Shown in pieces: positions 17,557-25,162 of a DNA stretch of 64,000 nt. Position 1 is the first letter of the stretch; each line of letters starts with the position of its first letter. The notes below the pieces were generated by a model. The model made no database searches. It saw nothing but the letters and a program-made list of their open reading frames with translations, and was not told the DNA's origin. The position numbers and the translations under genes are program-made. The stretch comes from Acidobacterium sp049965615 (GTDB lineage: Bacteria > Acidobacteriota > Terriglobia > Terriglobales > Acidobacteriaceae). The stretch covers positions 46,483 to 110,482 of the forward strand of contig JBMFWD010000005.1 of the NCBI GenBank assembly GCA_049965615.1, written 5' to 3'.

Positions 17557-19335
17557 CTAAATCGCTTCGCCCTCTGCCCCAACACCCTCGTCCTGGCCTG
17601 CATCCGCATCCTCCACCTCCGCCCCGTTGCCAGTCGCCGCAGGCAGGCAGAACAGAAAAGTCGCCCCCGCGCCCAACTCACTCTCCACCCGGATCGTCCC
17701 CCCATGCGCCCGCACAATATGCTTCGCAATTGCCAGTCCCAGCCCCGTCCCGCCAGACTCCCGCGACCGAGCCTTGTCCACCCGATAAAACCGCTCGAAA
17801 ATCCGCTCCTGGTGCTCCGACGCAATCCCCGGCCCAAAATCCTGCACGTAAAACTCAACCCCGCAGGCCGCGTCCCGCACGCCCACCGCCAACCGCTTGC
17901 CCGAGTTCGCGTACTTCATCGCGTTCTCAATCAGGTTTCCAAAAACCTGCGTAATCGCGTCAACATCCACCGTCACAGGCGTGTCCGAGGACTCGCAAAC
18001 ATCTACCGCAATGCCGGAATCCACCAGCATCCCGCCCAGCGACTCCAGCGTGTCCGTCATCAGCACGCTCGCCGGAACCCGCTGCATCGTCAACCGGTAC
18101 TCGCCAGACTCCACATTCGCCAGCGCCAGCAGATCCTCTGTCAGCCGGTTCATGCGCGTCGCATTCTTCAAAATAATCCCAAGAAACTCCCGCACATGCT
18201 CCGGCAGCTCATCCGGCCCGTCCAGCAGCGTCTCCACATACCCTGAAATCGAAGTCAGCGGAGTCCGCATCTCGTGAGACACATTGGCGATAAAATCCCG
18301 CCGCATCGTCTCCGCGCGCTCAATCTCCGTCACGTCATGCAGCACGGCGACAGCACCGCCATCCGGCGTCGGCGCCACGTTCACTTCAAAAATTCGTCCC
18401 GGAACCACCGTCCGAGCCTTGCCGCTGCGCAACTCACGCTGCTCCAGCGCATCCTTCACGCAGGCCAGCACCTCAGGGTCACGAACCGTCTGCACCAGCG
18501 CCCGCCCAGGCCGCACCGCTCCCGGAGCAATCTGCTGCATCACCGCATTCGACCAGCTCACCAGCCCATCAGGATCAACCGCCACCACGGCCTCCTGCAT
18601 GCTGTCAATCATCGCCGCAAGCTCGCGCTGCTTCGTCCCAAGCCCTTTGAAATTCCGCTCCAGCCGGCTTGCCGCCGCGTTCAACGCCTGCGCCACCTCC
18701 GGCATCGCTTCCAGGTCGGCTTCGCCCATCCGCGCATCGAGCTCGCCGCCCGCCAGATGATTCGCAAATCCAACCACCCGGCTCGCCCTTCGAGATATCC
18801 TCCGGGCCAGGTATCCGGCCACCAGCACGCTCAGCAGCACCGCCAGCAAAAATCCCAGCAGCACAAAGCTCCGCAGCCGATCCAGCGCCGCCTGCACCCC
18901 ATCCAGATTTCTGCCCAGCTGCACCACGGTATCCCCGGCGCGCGCCGTTGCATACATTTTGCCGCTGGTCACCTCAAAGGCCTGTACGCTCTTGCCCGAG
19001 AGCACCGCGTCAAGAGCCTTCCCCGTGTCCACCTTCACGGCTGCCCCGGAATCCCCATCAACTCCGCTCGCCGCCAGCAACTGCCCCTGCCCATCCAGCA
19101 GAGCAACGCTCGTGCCCGTCACCTCAGCCTCCCGCTGCACAAACGCAGCAGGGCTCCCAGACCCGCTCCGGGCCTCCATCGCCACCAGCGCAGCTATTTT
19201 GCTCAGGGACTCCCCGGCCTGTCGCACCATCTGCTCACCCGCGAGGGTGCGCACCGTATAGTCAAGCGCAACCGACCCAATGCTGAGAACCACCAGCAGG
19301 GAAAACAATATCTTGCTGAATACGCGGCCAGTCAA
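17557..19335 (-). CDS. phoR: Phosphate regulon sensor histidine kinase PhoR
   Basis: 592 residues. The first membrane helix is at about 7-27, with an extracytoplasmic domain of roughly 140 residues and a second helix near 160-180. A HAMP-like segment (RRISRRASRVVGFANHL), a PAS domain (MIDSMQEAVVAVDPDGLVSW) and a HisKA dimerisation domain with FIANVSHEMRTPLTSI follow, then a HATPase_c domain with NLIENAMKYA, FGPGI and GTGLGLAIAKH. It phosphorylates PhoB at low phosphate. The start is a TTG at 19335 with AAGG about 7 bases upstream. phoB lies 25 bases upstream. The large extracytoplasmic sensor is longer than in E. coli PhoR, as in Gram-positive PhoR/PhoS types. Confidence 0.88.
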   Translation of the reverse strand: MTGRVFSKILFSLLVVLSIGSVALDYTVRTLAGEQMVRQAGESLSKIAALVAMEARSGSGSPAAFVQREAEVTGTSVALLDGQGQLLAASGVDGDSGAAVKVDTGKALDAVLSGKSVQAFEVTSGKMYATARAGDTVVQLGRNLDGVQAALDRLRSFVLLGFLLAVLLSVLVAGYLARRISRRASRVVGFANHLAGGELDARMGEADLEAMPEVAQALNAAASRLERNFKGLGTKQRELAAMIDSMQEAVVAVDPDGLVSWSNAVMQQIAPGAVRPGRALVQTVRDPEVLACVKDALEQRELRSGKARTVVPGRIFEVNVAPTPDGGAVAVLHDVTEIERAETMRRDFIANVSHEMRTPLTSISGYVETLLDGPDELPEHVREFLGIILKNATRMNRLTEDLLALANVESGEYRLTMQRVPASVLMTDTLESLGGMLVDSGIAVDVCESSDTPVTVDVDAITQVFGNLIENAMKYANSGKRLAVGVRDAACGVEFYVQDFGPGIASEHQERIFERFYRVDKARSRESGGTGLGLAIAKHIVRAHGGTIRVESELGAGATFLFCLPAATGNGAEVEDADAGQDEGVGAEGEAI

Positions 19336-19360
19336 TTCCGGACCTTACCCCGCTGCCTCA

Positions 19361-20074
19361 TCAGCCCTGCCGGGGTATCTCGAATCGGTATCCGGCTCCG
19401 CGCACCGTCTTCAGATAACGCGGGTTCTCCGGGTCCGTCTCAATCTTCTCACGGATACGCCGCACATATACGTCCACCGAACGAGGCGTCACAAACCGCG
19501 CATCGCCCCACACCGCGTCCAGCAAATGATCCCGGCTGAACACCCGGCCCGGATGCCGCGCCAGGTAATCCAGCAACCGAAACTCCGTCGCCGTCGTCGT
19601 CGTGATCTCCCCGCGAACCTTCAACTGCATCGCGCTCGCGTCAATCACCACTTCCTCAAAGCTGATCACCGAAGGCGTCGACGGCCGCTCAAATCGCCGC
19701 AGCACAGCCTTCACGCGTGCCAGCAACTCCCTTGGAGCAAACGGCTTCGTAATGTAATCATCCGCGCCCAGTTCCAGACCCAGCACTCGATCGTTCTCAC
19801 CCGCCCGCGCCGTCACAAAAATAATCGGAATGCTGCTCAGCGCCGCATGATTCCGCAAACGACGACACACATCCAGCCCATCCCCGCCAGGAACCATGAT
19901 GTCCAGCAGAAACAACGCCGGCGGCTGCCGCTCCGCATCACTCAGCAGGTTCGTCGGCGTGCCGAACAACCGCACCCCATAACCGGCTGACTGCAGGTTA
20001 TGCTGCACAAGGCGTGCAATATCCGTATCGTCTTCCAGCACGAATATTGTCTGATTCGAACGATTCTCTTCCAT
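19361..20074 (-). CDS. phoB: Phosphate regulon response regulator PhoB (OmpR family)
   Basis: 237 residues. The receiver domain has the acidic pair in LEDDTD, the phospho-acceptor in FLLDIMVPG (about residue 58), T in VTARAG and K in ITKPFAP. A winged-helix Trans_reg_C domain follows (TATEFRLLDYLARHPGRVFSRDHLLDAVWG...RSVDVYVRRIREKIE). The pairing with phoR 25 bases downstream and pstB-phoU beyond gives the phosphate assignment; the sequence alone only says OmpR/PhoB family. It is divergent from a second receiver gene starting at 20266. I found no clear Pho box in the 191-base gap. Confidence 0.9.
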   Translation of the reverse strand: MEENRSNQTIFVLEDDTDIARLVQHNLQSAGYGVRLFGTPTNLLSDAERQPPALFLLDIMVPGGDGLDVCRRLRNHAALSSIPIIFVTARAGENDRVLGLELGADDYITKPFAPRELLARVKAVLRRFERPSTPSVISFEEVVIDASAMQLKVRGEITTTTATEFRLLDYLARHPGRVFSRDHLLDAVWGDARFVTPRSVDVYVRRIREKIETDPENPRYLKTVRGAGYRFEIPRQG

Positions 20075-20265
20075 AATCAGTGGCCAGCCCGTTTCTTCTA
20101 GCTTTTACCTGTTCTTCACGAAAAGGCTATCTCATACGCGAATCCGAATTGCAAACATTCTGTGAATTCATGCCCGGCCTCGCTTACCCTTGGCGCGCTA
20201 TCATCACTTTCATACCCTCTCACCTCCTCCCATGCGGAGAAAGACAGAGATCGAGGACGTAATTC

Positions 20266-20691
20266 GTGCATCCAAAGTTACGTTTGCTCTGCATTGACGA
20301 CGAAGACATCGGCTTGCGGGTCCGAAAAGTAGTCCTCGAACGAGCCGGTTACGAAGTCCTTACAGCGCAAACCGCCCAATCCGGCATCGAACTCTTCAAA
20401 TCCGGATCGTTCGACTGCGTCATCCTCGACTTCCTCATGCCAGGCGCCAACGGTGGAGAAATCGCGGCTACCCTCAGAGACATCCGGCCAGAAGTTCCCA
20501 TCCTCCTGCTGTCGGCGTACGTCAACCTGCCGGAGGAAGTCCTTCAAAAAGTCGATGCGCAGGTGCTCAAGGGCGCCGGACCAGAACAACTGCTGCGTCA
20601 GGTCAGAACTATCATCGAGAATCGCCGCTCCAATGACGGCGATCCAGACGGAAACTATGGACCAGGTAAGGTTCCAACGCCATCTCGCTGA
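20266..20691 (+). CDS. Stand-alone receiver-domain response regulator
   Basis: 141 residues consisting of a single receiver domain: acidic pair D11/D12 (CIDDED), phospho-acceptor D55 (VILDFLMPG), S83 and K102 (QVLKGAG). The basic tail has no DNA-binding or enzymatic domain, so it probably acts by protein contact or as a phosphate relay. The start is a GTG at 20266 with GAGGA 8 bases upstream. Its end overlaps the start of the histidine kinase gene that follows, which is its likely partner. The target pathway cannot be read from the sequence. Confidence 0.85.
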   Translation: MHPKLRLLCIDDEDIGLRVRKVVLERAGYEVLTAQTAQSGIELFKSGSFDCVILDFLMPGANGGEIAATLRDIRPEVPILLLSAYVNLPEEVLQKVDAQVLKGAGPEQLLRQVRTIIENRRSNDGDPDGNYGPGKVPTPSR

Positions 20692-22465
20692 AGCGCTCCT
20701 CGTTCCCCTCCTCGCTCTGCTCGGACTCGGACTCTTCTACGTCATCCTCCTCCACTACGACTATCGCGCCCATCAGCGCCTCAATCACATCGACGCCATC
20801 GTCACCTCCACCGAGCAGCTCCAGGGCAACATCTCAAACCAGCGCGCCATCGTCCGCAGCTTTGAAATTGCACCCCCATCCAACCAGACCGCCAACTTCA
20901 CCGCGCTCCAAAACCAGACCCGCACCGGCCTCGCCAGCCTCCAGAAGCTCGTCGCCACCGACCCTGAAGCCTCGCGCCTGCTGCTCCAGCTCAACGACCA
21001 GTACCAGCTCTGGGTCGGATGGGCACAGGCGACCCTCGCCGGCAACATCGCTCCGCTCACACCCGTGCAAAACGACCAGCGTGGTATCACCCTCATCACG
21101 CCTGTCGGAAACACCATCCGCTCCCTCCTCGCCCACGAGCACACACGCCGCACCCGGCAGGCCCTCCAGATCTCCAGCTTCAAGCGCCACACCATCCAGG
21201 CCATCTCCATCAGCGCCGTCCTCATCGGCTTGCTGCTCGCCACCTTCACGCGCAAAAGCCTTCTGGCCGTCTCCCGCGGCTACCGCTCCGTCATCGCGGA
21301 ACTCCACCAATCCTCTGAAGAGCTCGAGCGCAGCCGCAACTGGTTCCAGATCACGCTCGAATCCATCGGCGACGCCGTCCTCACCTGCGACCGCGACTCC
21401 CGCATCACCTTCATGAATCCCATCGCCGCGCGCCTCACCGCATGGAATGCCGCCGACGCCATCGGCCGCTCCGCGCACGATGTCATTCGCATCTTCGACG
21501 AGCACTCACGCAAGCCCCTCGAAAATCCCGCTGCCAAAGTCGCCCTCAGCGACTCCATTCTCAGCGTCTCCGGACAAAGCCTCCTCATCGCCCGCGACCA
21601 GTCCAAGTGCATCATCCAGCACAACGCCGCGCCCATCCGCAACCGCCAGGGAAAAACCACCGGCGCCGTCCTCGTCTTTCGCGACGTCACTGACCAGCTC
21701 CGCACCCAGCAAGCCCTCCAGTCTTCTGAGAAGCTCGCCGTCGCCGGAAGACTCGCCGCCAGCATCGCCCACGAAATTCACAACCCTCTCGACTCCATCG
21801 CCAATCTTCACTACCTCATCGACAATGAAGACGATCCCCAGGCCCAGCGCGAATACCTCGCCCTCGCCCGCCAGGAACTCGCACGCACCATCCAGATCAC
21901 CCGCACCATGCTCAGCCTCTACCGCGAGGCAGAAAACCCCGTCGTCACCTCTCTCTCCGACCTCACCCGCGGCGTTCTCCTGCTCCTCGATCGGCGCGTC
22001 AAGGAGCAGTCCGTCTCCGTCGAAGAAACCTACCTCGGCGACTGCGCCATAGAAGGCTTCCCCGCCGAACTCCGTCAGGTCCTCACTAACGTCCTCGTCA
22101 ACGCCATCGAGGCCGCAGGCCCCAACGGCCGCGTCCGCGTCCATATCGAAGCCCAACCCGCTCAGGAACTGCGTGGAAGCGGCGTGCTCATCCAGATCTC
22201 CGACAGCGGAAAAGGCATCGCCTCAGGCGCAAGCGAGCGCATCTTCCAGCCCTTCTTCACCACCAAGGGAGCAGAAGGTACAGGCCTGGGACTCTGGGTC
22301 AGCCTCGGCATCATCCAGAAGCACGGCGGGGTCATTCACATCTTCAACAGCAAGGACACCTCCATCCCCGGTGCCTGCGTTGAAATCTTCCTCCCGCGCA
22401 GCAATCGCGCCTTCCACACCCAGCCCGCTGCTGCCCAAACCCCGACCGCAGACCGCATCGCCTAG
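20657..22465 (+). CDS. Sensor histidine kinase with CHASE3-like sensor and PAS domain
   Basis: 602 residues. The first membrane helix (LLVPLLALLGLGLFYVILL, about 12-30) is followed by an extracytoplasmic helical domain to about residue 175 resembling CHASE3, and a second helix near 178-196. A PAS domain (WFQITLESIGDAVLTCDRDS), HisKA with SIAHEIHNPLDSI, and HATPase_c with NVLVNAIEAAG, DSGKGI and GTGLGLWVSLG follow. The kinase probably signals to the overlapping receiver gene just upstream. An in-frame ATG at 20633 is an alternative start adding eight residues; GGAA just before 20657 decided the choice. The TAG stop lies in a CTAG that also gives the stop of the convergent yjbQ-like gene. Confidence 0.85.
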   Translation: MDQVRFQRHLAEALLVPLLALLGLGLFYVILLHYDYRAHQRLNHIDAIVTSTEQLQGNISNQRAIVRSFEIAPPSNQTANFTALQNQTRTGLASLQKLVATDPEASRLLLQLNDQYQLWVGWAQATLAGNIAPLTPVQNDQRGITLITPVGNTIRSLLAHEHTRRTRQALQISSFKRHTIQAISISAVLIGLLLATFTRKSLLAVSRGYRSVIAELHQSSEELERSRNWFQITLESIGDAVLTCDRDSRITFMNPIAARLTAWNAADAIGRSAHDVIRIFDEHSRKPLENPAAKVALSDSILSVSGQSLLIARDQSKCIIQHNAAPIRNRQGKTTGAVLVFRDVTDQLRTQQALQSSEKLAVAGRLAASIAHEIHNPLDSIANLHYLIDNEDDPQAQREYLALARQELARTIQITRTMLSLYREAENPVVTSLSDLTRGVLLLLDRRVKEQSVSVEETYLGDCAIEGFPAELRQVLTNVLVNAIEAAGPNGRVRVHIEAQPAQELRGSGVLIQISDSGKGIASGASERIFQPFFTTKGAEGTGLGLWVSLGIIQKHGGVIHIFNSKDTSIPGACVEIFLPRSNRAFHTQPAAAQTPTADRIA

Positions 22466-22857
22466 CCCATTACCGTGCATACCACCTGCCGCCGCCGTGG
22501 CCCGTCCAGTTCCACCAGAATCACCCGCTGCCAGGTCCCCAGCACCAGTTCGCCATCCTCGTACGGCAGGCTCAGCCCCGTTCCGATCAACGTCGACAAA
22601 ATGTGATCCGGCACATGCTCCGGGTTGTGCGGATGCCGATACCGCAGGTGAGGCACCATCGCCTCAAACGCATCCAGCATGTCCAGATCCGTCCCCGGAT
22701 CAAGATCTGCGGTGGTCAGCGCCGCCGTCGTGTGCAGCACATTGACAAAGCAGATACCCGATTTGCCCTCTCCCCGGCTCCTCGACACCCGGTTGATCTC
22801 CTCCGTGATGTCCAGTATTTCCCGCTTCTTACGCGTCTCAAACGTCAGCTTGTCCAT
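22462..22857 (-). CDS. YjbQ/UPF0047 family protein (secondary thiamine-phosphate synthase type)
   Basis: 131 residues matching the UPF0047/YjbQ fold: GICFVNVLHTTAALTTADLDPG, HPHNPEHVPDHILSTLIGTGLSLPYEDGELVLGTWQ and VELDGPRRRQV. Members of this family form trimers, and E. coli YjbQ shows a weak thiamine-phosphate synthase activity; the physiological role remains open. The ATG at 22857 is chosen because GGGGGAG precedes it; a TTG 33 bases upstream is less likely. It is convergent with the histidine kinase gene and both stops lie in the same CTAG. Confidence 0.85.
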   Translation of the reverse strand: MDKLTFETRKKREILDITEEINRVSRSRGEGKSGICFVNVLHTTAALTTADLDPGTDLDMLDAFEAMVPHLRYRHPHNPEHVPDHILSTLIGTGLSLPYEDGELVLGTWQRVILVELDGPRRRQVVCTVMG

Positions 22858-22997
22858 CGCTCCCCCACTTCCGCTGATTCTTTCCTGCAAACAATTTCAT
22901 CTAATTACTAAGTATTGCTCTAAACTCTTGTTGCGATCATTTTCCGAAGAATCACCGTTGATAGTTCGGGGCAGTAAACAAAAGATCGAGGCAGGCA

Positions 22998-23936
22998 TTG
23001 AGTAGAGGAATCGCAGGCAGAACGAAGTTTGCTTGGGAAACAGCACGTCTGGCGTTGGAACCCCTGGCCGGAGAACCACAAAAACCGCAACTGGCTCGCC
23101 CTGGAGAACTCGGCGTCACCTTCATCGGCCACGCGTCGTTCCTGATCCAGATCGCCGGCAAAAATATACTCATCGACCCCGTCTTCTCCAAGTGGCTGGT
23201 CGTCCTCCGCCGCGTCCGCCGTCCAGGCGTTGATATCAACGATCTGCCCCCCATCGACTACGTCCTGCAGACCCACGCGCACATGGACCACCTGAGCGTC
23301 CGCTCCCTGCGCGCCGTGATCGAACGCAACCGCGCCGTCCGCGGCTCCGCGCCGGAAATCATCGTCCCGGAAGGCGTAGAGGATCTCGTCTCCCACCTCG
23401 GCTTCCGCCAGATCCACACTATGCGCTGGTGGCAGCAGTTCTCCAGGGCAAATCTCAGCATCGTCATGACTCCCGCCCAGCACTGGGGCAAGCGCTACTT
23501 CCACGACGATCACCGCGGCTACGGCGGTTATGTCATCCAGTCCGGGTCCCACTCCGTCTACCACTCAGGCGATACCGCCTACTTCTCCGGATTTCACGAC
23601 ATCGCCCGCCTCAAACCAAGGCTCGCACTGCTCCCCATCGGCGCCTACAATCCCGATCTCTTCCGAAGCGTGCACACCACCCCGGAAGACGCACTGCAGG
23701 CCTTCCTCGATCTCCGCGCCGAGCGCATGATCCCCATGCACTTCGGTACCTTCCGCTTGTCCATGGAACCCATCGACGAGCCCCTGCCGCGCCTGCTCGC
23801 CGCCGCCCGCAAAGCAAAAGTCGCCGATCGCATCTCGCCTCTGCGCGAGGGCGATACCGCGCTCATCCGCTCCTCTGCCGATCTTCACGTGCCAGGCCCG
23901 GAGAATTTCCCAACCACCCTCTCCGCTTCTCGCTAA
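22998..23936 (+). CDS. Metallo-beta-lactamase-fold hydrolase (NAPE-PLD/UlaG-like)
   Basis: 312 residues. The metal motif THAHMDHLS near residue 93, upstream GHASFLIQIAGKNILIDPVFS, PAQHWGKRYFHDDHRGYGGYVI, HSGDTAYFSGF and MIPMHFGTF are those of the MBL-fold group containing N-acyl-phosphatidylethanolamine phospholipase D and UlaG lactonase. The W-G-x-R region resembles the NAPE-PLD subgroup, so a phospholipid or other phosphodiester substrate is possible but not proven. No signal peptide is seen. The TTG at 22998 is preferred, with GAGGCAGG just upstream; no ATG lies near the conserved N-terminus. It stands alone. Confidence 0.82.
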   Translation: MSRGIAGRTKFAWETARLALEPLAGEPQKPQLARPGELGVTFIGHASFLIQIAGKNILIDPVFSKWLVVLRRVRRPGVDINDLPPIDYVLQTHAHMDHLSVRSLRAVIERNRAVRGSAPEIIVPEGVEDLVSHLGFRQIHTMRWWQQFSRANLSIVMTPAQHWGKRYFHDDHRGYGGYVIQSGSHSVYHSGDTAYFSGFHDIARLKPRLALLPIGAYNPDLFRSVHTTPEDALQAFLDLRAERMIPMHFGTFRLSMEPIDEPLPRLLAAARKAKVADRISPLREGDTALIRSSADLHVPGPENFPTTLSASR

Positions 23937-24049
23937 AGCACAAGCGGTCCAGCACGAGCGGGCGGATTCAAAGTCCCGGTGCAGCATTTTCTACTTTTGG
24001 GAATCAGCTGCCCGCGGGCCGAATCGAAACCGTCTGAACCCCGAACGCT

Positions 24050-24116
24050 GTCATTCCGAGCGAAGCGAAGAATCCCGACAATACCTCGGCAGAAATTGCT
24101 CTCAAAAGTTTCTCCC
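24050..24116. repeat. Dispersed intergenic repeat A, copy 1
   Basis: 67 bases beginning GTCATTCCGAGCGAAGCGA and ending AAAGTTTCTCCC. It is clearly homologous to 37799-37867 (about 80% identical by eye). Read on the minus strand in one frame it gives ILRFARND-like peptides, the hallmark of a repeat often mis-annotated as protein in bacterial genomes. Confidence 0.8.
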
Positions 24117-24148
24117 AGCGCTTCCCCGCTCTCCAGCGCGGAAGCGCT
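24117..24148. repeat. Hairpin adjoining repeat A copy 1
   Basis: AGCGCTTCC (24117-24125) and GGAAGCGCT (24140-24148) are a perfect 9-bp inverted repeat with a 14-base loop. In the second copy of repeat A this segment is absent, and TTTCTCCC is followed almost directly by ACCCGCAC, so the hairpin looks inserted or deleted as a unit. Confidence 0.6.
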
Positions 24149-24249
24149 GGACCCGCACCAACCCACCACTTGCACTTGCACCATGAATCCGCCGCACCGC
24201 ATGCTTCTTTCGCGAAGCTAAGGGTGAGAACAGAGCACCTCACCGCTCC

Positions 24250-25089
24250 TCAGTGGCCGCTGCCGGGAACCGGCTTGGTATCTCTCATCGGAGAAGGCAA
24301 AGAATTCAGCATCCTCGACCTGGGGATCTTCGTGCTGACGACCAGCGGCTTCGTAAACGGCTCAACCTTCACATCGGCCGCCGTCAGCATCCCCTTCGCG
24401 TTGAAGCTCAACGTCCAGGTGCGAATTCCATCCCGCGGCGAAACATCAGAGAACACGATCGTCCGGGCGGAACTGCCGTTCCTCATCAGGATCGTCGGCT
24501 CCGGAGCCCTGATCCATCGCACGTGCGAGGACGGCGCCGCAAGCACCACCGAATCATCCCCGGCCAGCGCCGTAAACGTAAGTCCCAGCGTAATCCAGTT
24601 CCCGGAAGGCTTCACCGCCTTCGCCGCAATCCGCTCGGGAACCACGTGGTTGAAAATCTCCCGGCTCGCCTTCATGTTCGCCGCCGTCTTCCACGGCGCA
24701 GCCCCGCCAAACAGCACAGGCACCACGTACACCGCATCCCCGCGCCGCGCAATCAGCGCCGAAAACGCAAAACTGCGCTGGTTCTCCTGCTCCATCCTCC
24801 GGCAAACCATCATCAGGTAATCCGGAGTATCCGGCGTCATCACCTCATCGCAAGTCCAGCCCGGCTCCTGCATCCGGTAGCCGAACAGCCGTGCCGCGCG
24901 CGCCAGCCGGCCCTCCGCGCTGTCCAGCAACGCCCTGTCGGCCTGCGGCATCTGCGCACGCCCTACCTGCCGCATCTGTAACGGAGCCGGTTCCGGAAAC
25001 GCCTCCTGAGCCTGCTGCGCCAACGCGCCCGGGCACACCAGTCCCGCCAGAACCATCAACCCTGCAATCTTCAACACAGCCTTCATCAT
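24250..25089 (-). CDS. Secreted protein of unknown function
   Basis: 279 residues with a clear signal peptide (MMKAVLKIAGLMVLAGLVCPGALAQ, cleavage near residue 25). I recognise no family. The mature part has two cysteines 16 residues apart (WTCDEV, MMVCRRM) that may pair, a central FAFSALIARRGDAVYVVPVLFGG region and a basic PKSR-like C-terminal end. It may be a lipoprotein-free periplasmic protein restricted to Acidobacteriota. The ATG at 25089 is chosen because a signal peptide starts exactly there; the next codon is a second ATG. It lies downstream of the TPR gene on the same strand but is separated from it by an intrinsic terminator, so it is probably transcribed separately or by read-through. 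Confidence 0.7.
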   Translation of the reverse strand: MMKAVLKIAGLMVLAGLVCPGALAQQAQEAFPEPAPLQMRQVGRAQMPQADRALLDSAEGRLARAARLFGYRMQEPGWTCDEVMTPDTPDYLMMVCRRMEQENQRSFAFSALIARRGDAVYVVPVLFGGAAPWKTAANMKASREIFNHVVPERIAAKAVKPSGNWITLGLTFTALAGDDSVVLAAPSSHVRWIRAPEPTILMRNGSSARTIVFSDVSPRDGIRTWTLSFNAKGMLTAADVKVEPFTKPLVVSTKIPRSRMLNSLPSPMRDTKPVPGSGH

Positions 25090-25119
25090 GCTCACTCTAA
25101 CACCTTCGCTGGACGCAAA

Positions 25120-25145
25120 AAGGGGCGGCTTCCCAGCCGCCCCTT
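25120..25145 (-). terminator. Intrinsic terminator after the secreted TPR-like gene
   Basis: AAGGGGCGGCT (25120-25130) and AGCCGCCCCTT (25135-25145) pair perfectly with a TCCC loop. On the minus strand the stem is followed by TTTTTGCG. It lies 17 bases after the stop of the minus-strand gene ending at 25163. Confidence 0.88.
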
Positions 25146-25162
25146 CCGAGTTATCCACCCGC

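Larger units (their letters stand above)
23937..24249. other. Intergenic region with dispersed repeat A
   Basis: 313 bases between the convergent MBL-fold gene and a secreted-protein gene. It holds repeat A copy 1 (24050-24116) followed directly by a 9-bp-arm hairpin (24117-24148). No gene is seen. Confidence 0.6.

Noticed and set aside
20075..20265. Pho box between phoB and the divergent receiver gene
   Set aside because: I looked for CTGTCAT-like direct repeats with 11-bp spacing and found only scattered partial matches.
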